DNA of 64,000 nt from Halomonas sp. 328 (lineage in GTDB: Bacteria; Pseudomonadota; Gammaproteobacteria; Pseudomonadales; Halomonadaceae): contig NZ_JADOTW010000008.1 of NCBI RefSeq assembly GCF_015645095.1, forward strand, positions 62,001 through 126,000, read 5' to 3'. The notes under the pieces are model-generated. The model searched no databases and was not told where the DNA came from. It saw only the letters and a list, made by a program, of their open reading frames with translations. The translations under genes and the position numbers were made by a program. Positions 24,291 to 34,618 of this stretch are shown here, in pieces. Within the stretch, counting starts at the first letter, position 1, and each line of letters opens with the position of its first letter.

Positions 24291-25365
24291 TCAGCGCCGC
24301 GTTGATGTCCCGGTCGTGCTGCGTGTGGCAGGCCGGGCATTCCCACGACCGGAGACTCAACGGCATGGCATCCATCTTGTGCCGGCAGACATGGCAGGTC
24401 TTGGAGCTGGCAAACCACGGGTCGATCTTGACCAGATGCTTGCCCTGTTCCCTGGCCTTGTAGTCCAGCTTGGTCATCAAGGCGTGCCAGGACGCATCGC
24501 CGATGTGCTTGGCAAGGCGGGCGTTTTTCATCATGTTGCGGACCTTCAGCGTCTCGACGATCACCGCTTGGTTATCGTCAACGATCTGTCGAGAAAGCTT
24601 GTGCTGAAAGTCGTTGCGGGTATTGGCGACCCGCTCATGCGCCTTGGCGACGAGTGACCGTGCCTTGGCCCGATTCGCGCTGCCCTTCTTAGTACGGGAC
24701 AACGCCTGTTGCTTGCGCTTGAGGTTCTGCTGCGCCTGCTTGAGGAATCGCGGATTGGCGATCTTGCGGCCGGTGGAGTCGATAACGAGGTGAGAGAGGC
24801 CCATGTCGAGGCCGATGACACCGGCAGCGTCTACATCCTTCAGCGGTGCCGGGGCAACCTGTTCTGTGTCGTAGAGCAGCGAGGCGTAGTGCTTCCCGGT
24901 GACCGTGCGGGCCAAGGTGATGCTTTTCAGTCTGCCTTCGACCTGGCGATGCATCCTGGCCTTGATCGGCCCGAGCTTGGGCACCTTGATCCAGTCGTCG
25001 CCGGCCTTGACGCCGATGCAGTGGTAGCTGGACTGCTTGCCTCGCTTACTTTTGAAGCGCGGATAGCCGGCCTTCTGCTTGGGGTCGAAGAAGCGCTGGA
25101 AGGCATGATCGAGGTTCAGGCACGCCTGCTGGAGGGCGATGGAGTCAGCATCTTTCAGCCACCCGTACTTGCGCGATTTCTTGGCCACCGGCAGCAGCTT
25201 CTTGATGTCGTGCTTGGCGCTCAGCGACTGGCCATGACGCTGGTAGCGGTGGGACATGATGCGAAGGCCGGTGTTATAGACGAAGCGCACCGCGCCGAAC
25301 TGGCGGTTCAGAAACGCTACCTGCTCGGGCGTGGGGTAGAGGCGTATCTTGGTGGCCTTCAGCAT
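24190..25365 (-). CDS. tnpB: TnpB, RNA-guided endonuclease of the IS605 family
   Basis: A 391-residue protein: N-terminal OrfB helix-turn-helix part (MLKATKIRLYPTPEQ), a beta-barrel/wedge region, and a split RuvC nuclease with Asp187 (GLDMGLSH), Glu271 (VIVETLKVRNM) and Asp353 (DRDINAALNI). A zinc ribbon with CHVC (324-327) and CPAC (343-346) sits between the last two. All catalytic residues are intact, so it may be active. Known homologues cut DNA beside a short transposon-adjacent motif, guided by reRNA, and help keep the element. No tnpA is adjacent. Confidence 0.93.
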   Translation of the reverse strand: MLKATKIRLYPTPEQVAFLNRQFGAVRFVYNTGLRIMSHRYQRHGQSLSAKHDIKKLLPVAKKSRKYGWLKDADSIALQQACLNLDHAFQRFFDPKQKAGYPRFKSKRGKQSSYHCIGVKAGDDWIKVPKLGPIKARMHRQVEGRLKSITLARTVTGKHYASLLYDTEQVAPAPLKDVDAAGVIGLDMGLSHLVIDSTGRKIANPRFLKQAQQNLKRKQQALSRTKKGSANRAKARSLVAKAHERVANTRNDFQHKLSRQIVDDNQAVIVETLKVRNMMKNARLAKHIGDASWHALMTKLDYKAREQGKHLVKIDPWFASSKTCHVCRHKMDAMPLSLRSWECPACHTQHDRDINAALNIKHQGIIQLKAEGLSVSAHGGLRKSGTSSAAA

Positions 25366-25457
25366 GGACAGTCATCGGCGTATGGATGCATGTACAGCAT
25401 ATGCCGCCAGGCCCAATGCCGCAAACCCTGCAGTGCTATCGCACTGCCCGCTTGTAT

Positions 25458-25478
25458 CCCCGCCCGAGTGGGCGAGGG
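25458..25478 (-). repeat. Left-end hairpin of the tnpB element
   Basis: A short stem of CCCCGCCC against GGGCGAGGG with an AGT-containing loop, upstream of tnpB. It resembles the right-end hairpin. Confidence 0.5.
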
Positions 25479-25540
25479 TTTACGCGGATTTTCGCTAAAT
25501 CAGCATGCCTGGGTAGAAGGACGAGGGAGCCAGCGCCTGA

Positions 25541-27970
25541 TCAGTTGCCGCGGCGCTTGGTGCGGGCGGTGGCCTCGGCGCTCAGGGGGTCCTCCGGCCA
25601 GGGGTGCTTGGGGTAGCGGCCACGCATCTCCTTGCGCACCTCGAAGTAGCCGTGGCGCCAGAAGCTCGCCAGGTCGTGGGTCGTCTGCAGGGGGCGTCGT
25701 GCCGGCGATAGCGGCTGCACCAGCACGGGTACCCGCCCCTCCACCAGGCGCGGCGTCTCGGCCAGGCCGAACAGCTCCTGGAGCTTGACCGCCAGCAGCG
25801 GCGCCTCGCCGCGGTAGTCGAGACGCACCCGGGAGCCACTGGGCACCCTCAGATGCGTCGGCGCCAGCTGCTCCAGACGCTGACGTCGCGACCACTCCAG
25901 GCCCTCCAGCAGCAGCTTGCCCAGGGGCAGGCGATCCACCGCCTCCAGGCTGCGCAGCCCCGCCAGGTGCGGCGCCAGCCAGGTCTCCAGCTCGGCCAGC
26001 AGGGCCGGCGTCGACCAGTCGGGCCAGGCCTCATCGGACAGCTCGCGGCGCAGCAGGGCCATTCGCGCCCGGAGCTGCTCGCCCTCCTCGTCGAAGGCCA
26101 GGTGGCCCCGCTCGCGCAGGGCCGCCAGCAGCGCCGCCTCCACCGCCTCGGCGGGTAACTTCGCCAGAGGGCGGCGCGCCAGGATCGCTTCGTCCAGGGC
26201 CTTGACCTCCTCCCCCACCAAACGCCCGGCCTCGGCGTCCCAGCGGATGCGTGGTCGCCAGGTCTCGATCTCCGGATACCAGGCCGCCAGGCGCGGGCGC
26301 GTCACGGCCAGTGCCGAGAAGATCCGTGCCCCCTCCGGTTTGCCATCCAGGGAGAGGGCCACCAGGGTCTCGTCCCGGGCCAGGGGGTGGGACTCCGGTA
26401 GCCACGCCTGGCCACCGCCGGCCAGCTTGAAGCGGCCCGGCGCCAGGTTGACACCGACCCGCTCCGGCCAGGCCAGGGCGGCCAATTCGCCGAGGGGCTC
26501 GAGATCCGCCACCTCGAGCCCCACCCCGCCGAGCCGGGCCAGGCGCCTGGCCTCGCGATGCCACTGGGCCTCCGCGCCCTGGGCCCGGGGGCCAGGTAGT
26601 CGGCGGAAGGCCTCGGCCAGATCATCCGCCTCGATGCCCGTCTCCAGGGCGGCGGCCAGCCAGCAGGCTAGGGGCCGGGCGTCGATCTCGCCGGCGCGCA
26701 CCAGCATCGCCGCCAGGCGCGGATGACAGGGCCAGCGTTCGGCCTCACGTCCCAATCCGGTCAGGCGATGTTCGGCGTCGAGCAGGCCCAGGCGCCGCAG
26801 TTGGGCCCGGCCCGCCGCCAGGGCCGCGGCAGGGGGTGGCGTCACCCAGGCCAGCGCCCCGGCCTCGCGAATGCCCCAGCGCGCCAGCTCGAAGGCCAGG
26901 GGCGCCAGGTCGGCCTGCAGCAGCTCCGGCTCGCCATGGGGCGGCAGCGCCTGCTCCGCCGCCCATAGCCGGTAGCAGGCCCCGGGGCCCTGACGCGCCG
27001 CCCGCCCCTGGCGCTGTTCGGCGCTGGCCCGGTTGACCCGCCGGGTGACCAGTCGGCTCAGGCCGGTGCGCGACTGGAACTCCGGCACCCGTTCGAAACC
27101 GGCATCGATAACGATGCGCACCCCGTCCACGGTGACGCTGGACTCGGCCAGGGCGGTGGAGAGCACCACCCGGCGCCGCCCCTGCGGGTCCTTGGCCAGG
27201 GCACGGCGCTGCTCGGCGAGCGGCAGGCGACCATGCAGCTCGAGCACCTGCGCGTCCAGGTCGCCGAGCTCCCGCGCCAGGCGGCGGATCTCCGCCACCC
27301 CGGGCAGGAACACCAGCATGTCGCCCCGATCCGCGCCCAGGGCCTCGCGAATCACCGCCGCCTGATGACGCTCGGGGCGCTCGCGGCCGGGCGGCGGGCG
27401 ATGGTGGCGGGTCACCGGATAGCTGCGTCCGGGACAGCGCAGCACCGGGGTCGCCTCCCCCAGCACCCCGAGCAGGGTGGCCTCGTCCAGGGTCGCCGAC
27501 ATCACCAGCAGGCGCAGCTCCTCGCGCAGCCCCGACTGGGCATCCAGGCTCAGGGCCAGGCCCAGGTCGGCTTCCAGGCTGCGCTCATGAAACTCGTCGA
27601 AGATGACCCCGGCCACCCCCTCGAGACTCGGATCGGCCTGCAGCAGGCGGGTCAAGACGCCCTGGGTGACCACCTCCAGGCGGGTTCCCGGGCCGACCCG
27701 GGACTCGCCGCGCATGCGATACCCCACCGTCTGACCGACGCTCTCGCCCAGGTTGGCGGCCAGCTGAGCCGCCGCCAGCCGTGCCGCCACCCGCCGTGGC
27801 TCCAGCAGCAATAACCTGCCCTGGCGACACCAGTCGCTCTGAAGCAGCGCCAGGGGCACTCGGGTGGTCTTGCCGGCGCCGGGCTCGGCGATCAGCAGCG
27901 CCCGGGAGTGTCGCTCCAGGGTGGCCTGGATCTCGGGCAGTTGGTGGTCGATGGGCAGGGAATCGCGCAT
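25541..27970 (-). CDS. hrpB: ATP-dependent helicase HrpB
   Basis: An 809-residue DEAH-type helicase of the HrpA/HrpB family. Motifs in order: AEPGAGKTTRVPL (Walker A, near 25-37), PRRVAA, IFDEFHERS (DEFH in place of DEAH, near 125), SATLD, GVRIVIDAGFERVP and QRQGRAARQGPG (motif VI). The C-terminal HrpB domain ends with GRYPKHPWPEDPL and a basic tail. ATG 27970 starts MRDSLPIDHQLP. The role in RNA metabolism is poorly known, though in some bacteria it matures mRNAs for adhesins. Confidence 0.94.
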   Translation of the reverse strand: MRDSLPIDHQLPEIQATLERHSRALLIAEPGAGKTTRVPLALLQSDWCRQGRLLLLEPRRVAARLAAAQLAANLGESVGQTVGYRMRGESRVGPGTRLEVVTQGVLTRLLQADPSLEGVAGVIFDEFHERSLEADLGLALSLDAQSGLREELRLLVMSATLDEATLLGVLGEATPVLRCPGRSYPVTRHHRPPPGRERPERHQAAVIREALGADRGDMLVFLPGVAEIRRLARELGDLDAQVLELHGRLPLAEQRRALAKDPQGRRRVVLSTALAESSVTVDGVRIVIDAGFERVPEFQSRTGLSRLVTRRVNRASAEQRQGRAARQGPGACYRLWAAEQALPPHGEPELLQADLAPLAFELARWGIREAGALAWVTPPPAAALAAGRAQLRRLGLLDAEHRLTGLGREAERWPCHPRLAAMLVRAGEIDARPLACWLAAALETGIEADDLAEAFRRLPGPRAQGAEAQWHREARRLARLGGVGLEVADLEPLGELAALAWPERVGVNLAPGRFKLAGGGQAWLPESHPLARDETLVALSLDGKPEGARIFSALAVTRPRLAAWYPEIETWRPRIRWDAEAGRLVGEEVKALDEAILARRPLAKLPAEAVEAALLAALRERGHLAFDEEGEQLRARMALLRRELSDEAWPDWSTPALLAELETWLAPHLAGLRSLEAVDRLPLGKLLLEGLEWSRRQRLEQLAPTHLRVPSGSRVRLDYRGEAPLLAVKLQELFGLAETPRLVEGRVPVLVQPLSPARRPLQTTHDLASFWRHGYFEVRKEMRGRYPKHPWPEDPLSAEATARTKRRGN

Positions 27971-28011
27971 GGGGGCTCGGGGTCCGTCGCAAAGGCTGGG
28001 CCGACAAACGA

Positions 28012-28041
28012 CCACGGCCCGACGAAGTCGCCGGGCCGTGG
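28012..28041 (-). terminator. Terminator hairpin after the GntR gene
   Basis: Perfect 10-bp inverted repeat CCACGGCCCG / CGGGCCGTGG with a 10-nt loop, between the GntR stop and the hrpB start. Weak TTTG follows on the minus strand. Confidence 0.55.
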
Positions 28042-28060
28042 AGCAGAGTGGGGCGCCGTC

Positions 28061-28786
28061 TCAGCCGCCCAGTTTACCGAAAATTGCCGCCAGATCGATG
28101 CGGTTCTCCTGGGCACGCAGGTCGAGGAGTCGCTCGAGGCTCGCCAGGTGGTTGTCGATGGCTCGGCGCGCCCCCTCGGCATCACCGTCGCGCAGGCGGG
28201 CCAGCAGGGTATCGTGGTCCCCTTCCAGGTAGCAGGAGGCGAGGCTCGGCTGCTTGTAGAGGGCGATCACGATGGAGGTGCGCAGGATCAGCTCGGAGAG
28301 CATCTTGCCGAGGATACGGTTGGGGGAGTGATCGGCCAGGTAGTGGTGAATGGCCAGGGAGTGTTCGATGCGCGCCGTCTCGTCGCCTTCGGCGTAGGCG
28401 GCCTTCTCGGCCTCCATATGACCGGCCAGTACCGCGCACTGCTCCGGCTCCAGCTTGCCAGCCAGCAGGGCGACCACCTCGCCCTCCACCAGGCGGCGGG
28501 CGGCGAAGATCTCGTGGGTCTCGTCGATGTCCGGGGCGCAGACCCGCGCCACCTGATTGGGCTGCTGGGTGATCACATGGTAAGACGCCAGCCGGGTCAG
28601 GGCCTTGCGCACCACCGAACGGCTGACGCCGAAGATCTCGCCAAGGGCGACCTCCGGCAGCCGGGTGCCCGGGGGCAGCCGCTGGCTCAGCACCGCCTGA
28701 CGAATCATGTCGACGATATGCTGATCGCTGATGCGTCCGCCCGCCTTCACCTCGGCGAGCATGGTCTCCTGCCATTGATTGCTCAT
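28061..28786 (-). CDS. GntR family (FCD/FadR subfamily) transcriptional regulator
   Basis: A 241-residue regulator: winged helix-turn-helix about 18-85 (LPPGTRLPEVALGEIFGVSRSVVRKALTRL) and a C-terminal FCD ligand domain about 95-225 with metal-ligand His in EHSLAIHHYLA and the GDHDTLLARLRDGD segment. ATG 28786 (MSNQWQETM) is chosen; upstream codons look non-coding. It neighbours the purine catabolism genes and may sense a purine intermediate, which is inference. A TGTATACA palindrome lies 90 bp upstream. Confidence 0.9.
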   Translation of the reverse strand: MSNQWQETMLAEVKAGGRISDQHIVDMIRQAVLSQRLPPGTRLPEVALGEIFGVSRSVVRKALTRLASYHVITQQPNQVARVCAPDIDETHEIFAARRLVEGEVVALLAGKLEPEQCAVLAGHMEAEKAAYAEGDETARIEHSLAIHHYLADHSPNRILGKMLSELILRTSIVIALYKQPSLASCYLEGDHDTLLARLRDGDAEGARRAIDNHLASLERLLDLRAQENRIDLAAIFGKLGG

Positions 28787-28875
28787 CGTTTGGCGCCCAC
28801 TCCGCTCCGTCTCGTTGGTATCCCAGCCTGCCCTTTCCGATGGCGCAGCCACTGAACATCATTGCCTGCCCATAG

Positions 28876-28883
28876 TGTATACA
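28876..28883. promoter_or_regulatory. Candidate GntR-type operator (TGTATACA)
   Basis: A self-complementary 8-mer within TTGTATACAC on the minus strand, in the gap between the TetR stop and the GntR start. FadR-subfamily regulators often bind such TTGTATACAA-like sites. It may serve autoregulation. Confidence 0.35.
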
Positions 28884-28902
28884 AAAATTGGCAGAGGAAC
28901 AC

Positions 28903-29547
28903 TCAGGAGGCGTCGGCCTGCTTGACCCCGCAGCCCTTGAGGATCACCCGGCAGAGGAAGTCGGTGGCCCGCTCGTAGTCGGCATCCGAGAGACTCTGCT
29001 TGCCGGTGATGCCCAGCACCTGGGCCTCGAAGTCGGCGTAGTGCTGCGTGGAGGACCAGATCAGGAAGATCAGCCAGACCGGATCCACCGGGTCCATCAG
29101 GCCACGCTCGGCCCACTGCTCGAAGACCCGGGCCCGGGCCTGGACCCAGTCGCGCAGCTCGCCGTGCAGGTACTCCTGCAGGAAGGGGGCGCCACCGAGG
29201 ATCTCCGCGGCGAAGAGTCGCGAGCCCTGGGGGTGGCTGCGGCTCAGCGCCATCTTGCTGCGGATAAAGGCCTCCAGCACCTCGGCGGGGTCGTCCTCGA
29301 CGCGGATATCATCGAGCATGGCGTTCCAGCGGGCCATCATCCGCTCCAGCAGGGTGACATAGAGCCGGCGCTTGCTGCCCACGTAGTAGAGCACGTTCGA
29401 TTTCGGCAACCCGGCGGCCTCGGCAATGGCCTGGACGCTGGCGCCACGGTAGCCGTGGCAGGCGAAGACCCGCTCAGCGGCCTCGAGGATCAGTTGCTCG
29501 TTCCGGGCGCGGGTCGGCGTCGAATCGACGGAATTCATGGAGGTCAT
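28903..29547 (-). CDS. RutR-like TetR family transcriptional regulator
   Basis: A 214-residue regulator. The N-terminal helix-turn-helix spans about 14-65 (YRGASVQAIAEAAGLPKSNV, then LYYVGSKRRLY) and closely resembles RutR of E. coli. The C-terminal domain is of the YcdC/RutR type (TetR_C), ending WLIFLIWSSTQHYADFEAQV. It is divergent from xdhA, and a RutR-type box stands between them, so control of the xanthine dehydrogenase operon by a nucleobase ligand is likely. ATG 29538 is an alternative start. Confidence 0.9.
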   Translation of the reverse strand: MTSMNSVDSTPTRARNEQLILEAAERVFACHGYRGASVQAIAEAAGLPKSNVLYYVGSKRRLYVTLLERMMARWNAMLDDIRVEDDPAEVLEAFIRSKMALSRSHPQGSRLFAAEILGGAPFLQEYLHGELRDWVQARARVFEQWAERGLMDPVDPVWLIFLIWSSTQHYADFEAQVLGITGKQSLSDADYERATDFLCRVILKGCGVKQADAS

Positions 29548-29657
29548 CGGTCACCGCTCGGCTGCAAAGCCACAAGCTTGCCGCAGCGCCGGGCCCGGTG
29601 CAACGCCTGGGCCCTCCTCGCCAGGGAAACCCCAGGTCACGCGCTTTCTGCTCAGCG

Positions 29658-29773
29658 GCCCGGGGCTACCCTGGGGACAGGGCGTCGCGGGGCGCTGTAA
29701 ACCCTTCCATGGGCGCTACTTTTGCCATCCCTGGCAAAAACCCCCGCTCCGCCCAGTCCCCAGCGCCCCTCAG
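29658..29773 (+). repeat. Dispersed intergenic repeat, family 1, copy A
   Basis: About 115 bp, starting GCCCGGGGCTACCCTGG and ending CAGCGCCCCT, almost the same as copies at 39041-39157 and 56370-56482. It contains nested inverted repeats: GGGGCGCTG with CAGCGCCCC outside, and TTTTGCC (29720-29726) with GGCAAAA (29733-29739) inside. It lies in the 354-bp gap between the TetR gene and xdhA; the only other signal seen in that gap is the RutR-type box. Confidence 0.8.
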
Positions 29774-29849
29774 CCCTTCATACCCAGAGCCATCATCGAT
29801 GAAATTTCCCCTTGCACTTTGGGCGGGGATCAGCCACGCTTTCTGAAAG

Positions 29850-29865
29850 TTGACCAATCGGTCAA
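29850..29865. promoter_or_regulatory. RutR-type operator upstream of xdhA
   Basis: TTGACCAATCGGTCAA matches the E. coli RutR consensus TTGACCA-NN-TGGTCAA at all but one defined base. It ends 36 nt before the xdhA start and could repress or activate the purine operon. Confidence 0.65.
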
Positions 29866-29901
29866 GACAACGACAGACGATAACAACCAGCGGATACGCC
29901 A

Positions 29902-31345
<1,444 letters not shown>

Positions 31346-31362
<17 letters not shown>

Positions 31363-33727
31363 ACTCGCCCCCGAGGCTTCCCAACCGGCCCCGGCCCGTC
31401 GGGCCGAGAGCGGCAGCGGCGCCGCCGGCCAGTCCCGCATTCACGAGAGCGCCGTCAAGCACGTCACCGGCCGGGCCGCCTATATCGACGATATCCCCTG
31501 CCCCGCCGACACCCTGCACGTGGCACTGGGCCTGTCGCCGGTGGCCCATGGCCGCCTGACCCGCCTCGACCTGGAGAAGGTCAAGGCCGCCCCCGGGGTA
31601 GTCGACGTCATTACCATCGTCGACGTCCCCGGCCACACCGATATCGGCCCGGTCTTCCCCGGCGACCCGCTGTTCGTCGATGACGAGATCAGCTACGTGG
31701 GCCAGGTGATCTTCGCCGTGGCCGCCGAGAGCTACCAGGCCGCCCGCCGGGCGGCGACCCTGGCGGTCATCGAGATCGACGAGCAGCCGGCCAGCCTGGA
31801 CCCGGTGGCTGCCGCCGAGCGTGGCAAATTCGTGCGCCCCACCCACCACCATCAGAGCGGTGACTGGGAGCAGGCCCTGCGTGACGCCACCTACGTACTG
31901 GAAGGCGAGCAGTTCGTCGGCGGCCAGGAGCACTTCTACCTGGAGGGCCAGGCCTGCCTAGTGACCCCCAGCGAGGACGAGGGGGTGGTGATCCACACCT
32001 CCAACCAGCACCCCAGCGAGACCCAGAAGCTGGTCGCCGAGGTGCTGGACATCCCCTTCCACGCGGTCACCGCCGAGATGCGGCGCATGGGCGGCGGCTT
32101 CGGTGGCAAGGAGACCCAGGCTTCCCCCTGGGCCTGCATCGCCGCCCTGATCGCCCGCCGCACGGGCCGCGCCGCCAAGCTGCGTCTGCCCCGGGCCGAG
32201 GACATGCGCGCCACCGGCAAGCGCCACCCCTTCCATAACCGCTACCGGCTGGGCATCGACGACCAGGGCGTGCTGGTCGGCGGCGAGATCACCGTGATCG
32301 GCGACTGCGGCTACTCCCCGGATCTCTCCGATGCGGTGGTGGATCGCGCCATGTTCCACTCCGATAACGCCTACTCCCTGGGCCAGGCCCGGGTCACCGG
32401 CCACCGGGCCAAGACCCACACCGCCTCCAACACCGCCTTCCGCGGCTTCGGCGGCCCCCAGGGGGTGATGATCATCGAGCAGGTGATGGACGATATCGCC
32501 CGGCATATCGGCGAGGACCCGCTGACGGTGCGCAAGCGCAACCTCTACCGTCCCGGCCGCGACGTCACCCATTACGGCCAGCGGGTCGAGCAGCTGCAGC
32601 TGCTGCATGACCTGATCGGCGAGCTCGAGCAGAGCAGCGACTACTGGGCGCGCCGCCAGGCGATCAGCGACTTCAACCGCGAGAGCCCGATCATCAAGAA
32701 GGGCCTGGCGCTGACCCCGGTGAAGTTCGGCATCTCCTTCACCGTCCAGCACCTCAACCAGGCCGGTGCCCTGCTCCACGTCTATACCGACGGCAGCGTA
32801 CAGATCAACCACGGCGGTACCGAGATGGGCCAGGGCCTGCACACCAAGGTGTGCCAGGTGGTGGCCCGGGAGCTGGGCCTGGATATCGAGCGGGTGCGCA
32901 TCACCGCCACCCGCACCGACAAGGTGCCCAACACCTCCCCCACCGCGGCCTCCAGCGGCGCCGACCTCAATGGCCAGGCGGCCAAGGACGCGGCCTCGAA
33001 GCTGCGCGAGCGGCTCTTCGACTTCGCCGCCGAGCACTATCGCCTGGATCGCGACGGCATGCGCCTGGAAGCCGGTGCCCTGGTGGCCGGACAAGGCGAG
33101 GCGGAACGCCGCCTGCCCTGGGCGGAGCTGGTGCAGGCGGCCTACCTGGGGCGCGTCTCGCTCTCCGAGAAGGGCTTCTACGCCACGCCGCTGATCCACT
33201 ACGACCGTAATACCGGCAAGGGCCGCCCCTTCTACTACTATGCCCATGGCGCCGCGGTCAGCGAGGTGGAAGTGGATACCCTCAGCGGCGAATACCAGGT
33301 CACCCGGGTGGATATCCTCCACGACGTGGGCGACTCCCTGAACCCGGCCATCGATATCGGCCAGGTCGAGGGCGCCTTTATCCAGGGCATGGGCTGGATG
33401 ACCAGCGAGGAGCTGAAGTGGAACGACGCCGGCCGCCTGGTCTCCGACGGCCCCGCCACCTACAAGATCCCCGCCTTCGGCGACCTGCCGCCGGTGATGA
33501 ACGTCAAGCTGCTGGAGGGGCACCCCAACTCCCAGGCCAGCATCTACCGCTCCAAGGCCGTCGGCGAGCCGCCCTTCATGCTCGGCATCTCGGTGTGGTC
33601 GGCGCTGCGCGACGCCCTGGCGAGCCTGGCCGACTACCAGGTCGCCCCGCAGCTCGACACCCCGGCCACCCCGGAGCGGGTGCTGATGGTGGCCCAGGCC
33701 CTGCGCGACGCCCAGGGAGCGGCCTGA
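31346..33727 (+). CDS. xdhB: Xanthine dehydrogenase molybdopterin-binding subunit
   Basis: A 793-residue catalytic subunit that hydroxylates hypoxanthine and xanthine to urate. Markers: GQEHFYLEGQ, RMGGGFGGKETQ, NTAFRGFGGPQG and SPTAASSGADLNGQAA, with the catalytic Glu in SKAVGEPPFMLG near the end. The start lies within xdhA (17-bp overlap), so translation is coupled. Full length for the family. Confidence 0.96.
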
Positions 33728-33728
33728 G

Positions 33729-34577
33729 ATGGGCGCCCTCTCCTGGCACCAGGCCCTGCATCGCCTCCAGCGGGAGGCGGTGCCCCATGCCCTGGCCAGC
33801 GTGGTAGGCGCCGCCGGCTCCACCCCGCGAGAGCCCGGCGCCAAGATGGTGATCACCGCTGAGGGCGTCCACGACACCCTGGGCGGCGGCACCTTCGAAT
33901 ACCAGGTGATCGACGCCGCCCGCCGGGCCCTGGCCGCGGACGAGTTCGGTCCACGCCTGGAGGCCTTTCCCCTGGGCGGGCGCTCCGGCCAGTGCTGCGG
34001 CGGCTATGTGCATGTGCTGATCGAGGTCTTCGGCGGCGCCGAGATGACGGTGGCGCTGTTCGGCGCCGGCCATGTGGGCCAGGCCCTGGTGGGGCTGCTG
34101 GCCCCCCTGCCCTGGCGGGTGCTGTGGCACGACAGCCGGGAAGACGCCTTCCCGGCCTGGGCCGCCGACCAGCCGCGCCTGGAGTGCCGCCACGCGCCGG
34201 ACCCCACCGAGGCGGTGGCGGCCCTGCCCACCGGCTGCCATGCCCTGGTGATGACCCATGACCACGGAGAGGACCGCGCCCTGGTGGACGACCTGCTGGC
34301 CCGGGGCGACTGCGCCTCCCTGGGGCTGATCGGCTCCGACAGCAAATGGGCCAGCTTCAAGCGCCGCCTGGCGGACACCGGTCACGGCCCCGAGGCCCTG
34401 GCTCGGGTGCGCTGCCCCATCGGCGTCCCCGGCGCCAAGGGCAAGCTGCCCTACGAGATCGCCCTGGCGGTGACCACGGAGCTCCTGACCCTCAAGCCGG
34501 ACGAGGTATCGGCGGAGCGTCGCGGGATCGCCCCCGAGACGCTACGCGACACCTTCTCGCAACCCAAGACATCATGA
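33729..34577 (+). CDS. xdhC: Xanthine dehydrogenase accessory protein XdhC
   Basis: A 282-residue chaperone that inserts sulfurated molybdenum cofactor into XdhB. N-terminal XdhC/CoxI domain with GSTPREPGAKMVI near residue 28, the Cys segment GRSGQCCGGYV near 84, then a Rossmann-like half with ALFGAGHVGQAL. The ending IGVPGAKGKLPYEIALAV is family-typical. It starts 1 nt after the xdhB stop. Confidence 0.95.
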   Translation: MGALSWHQALHRLQREAVPHALASVVGAAGSTPREPGAKMVITAEGVHDTLGGGTFEYQVIDAARRALAADEFGPRLEAFPLGGRSGQCCGGYVHVLIEVFGGAEMTVALFGAGHVGQALVGLLAPLPWRVLWHDSREDAFPAWAADQPRLECRHAPDPTEAVAALPTGCHALVMTHDHGEDRALVDDLLARGDCASLGLIGSDSKWASFKRRLADTGHGPEALARVRCPIGVPGAKGKLPYEIALAVTTELLTLKPDEVSAERRGIAPETLRDTFSQPKTS

Positions 34578-34618
34578 TCGATGGGTGGCCCCGCCACCCG
34601 TCCCTGGAGAAAGCCCCC

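Larger units (their letters stand above)
24150..25490 (-). mobile_element. IS200/IS605-family element carrying only tnpB (IS1341-type)
   Basis: The element has a tnpB gene but no tnpA. Hairpins typical of the family flank the gene: the right-end hairpin at 24159-24178 (CCCCGCCC...CGGGG on plus), followed on the minus strand by GGAGCAGTCAC, and a left-end hairpin at 25458-25478 (CCCCGCCCGAGTGGGCGAGGG minus one base). The exact cleavage sites cannot be fixed without an empty-site relative, so the outer limits are approximate. Confidence 0.75.

Noticed and set aside
29598-29846. Apparent peptides of the form VNPS(L/M)GATFA(I/V)PGK near 29.7, 39.1 and 56.4 kb
   Set aside because: They recur because the same DNA repeat recurs; there is no ribosome site and the frame is not kept at the edges.
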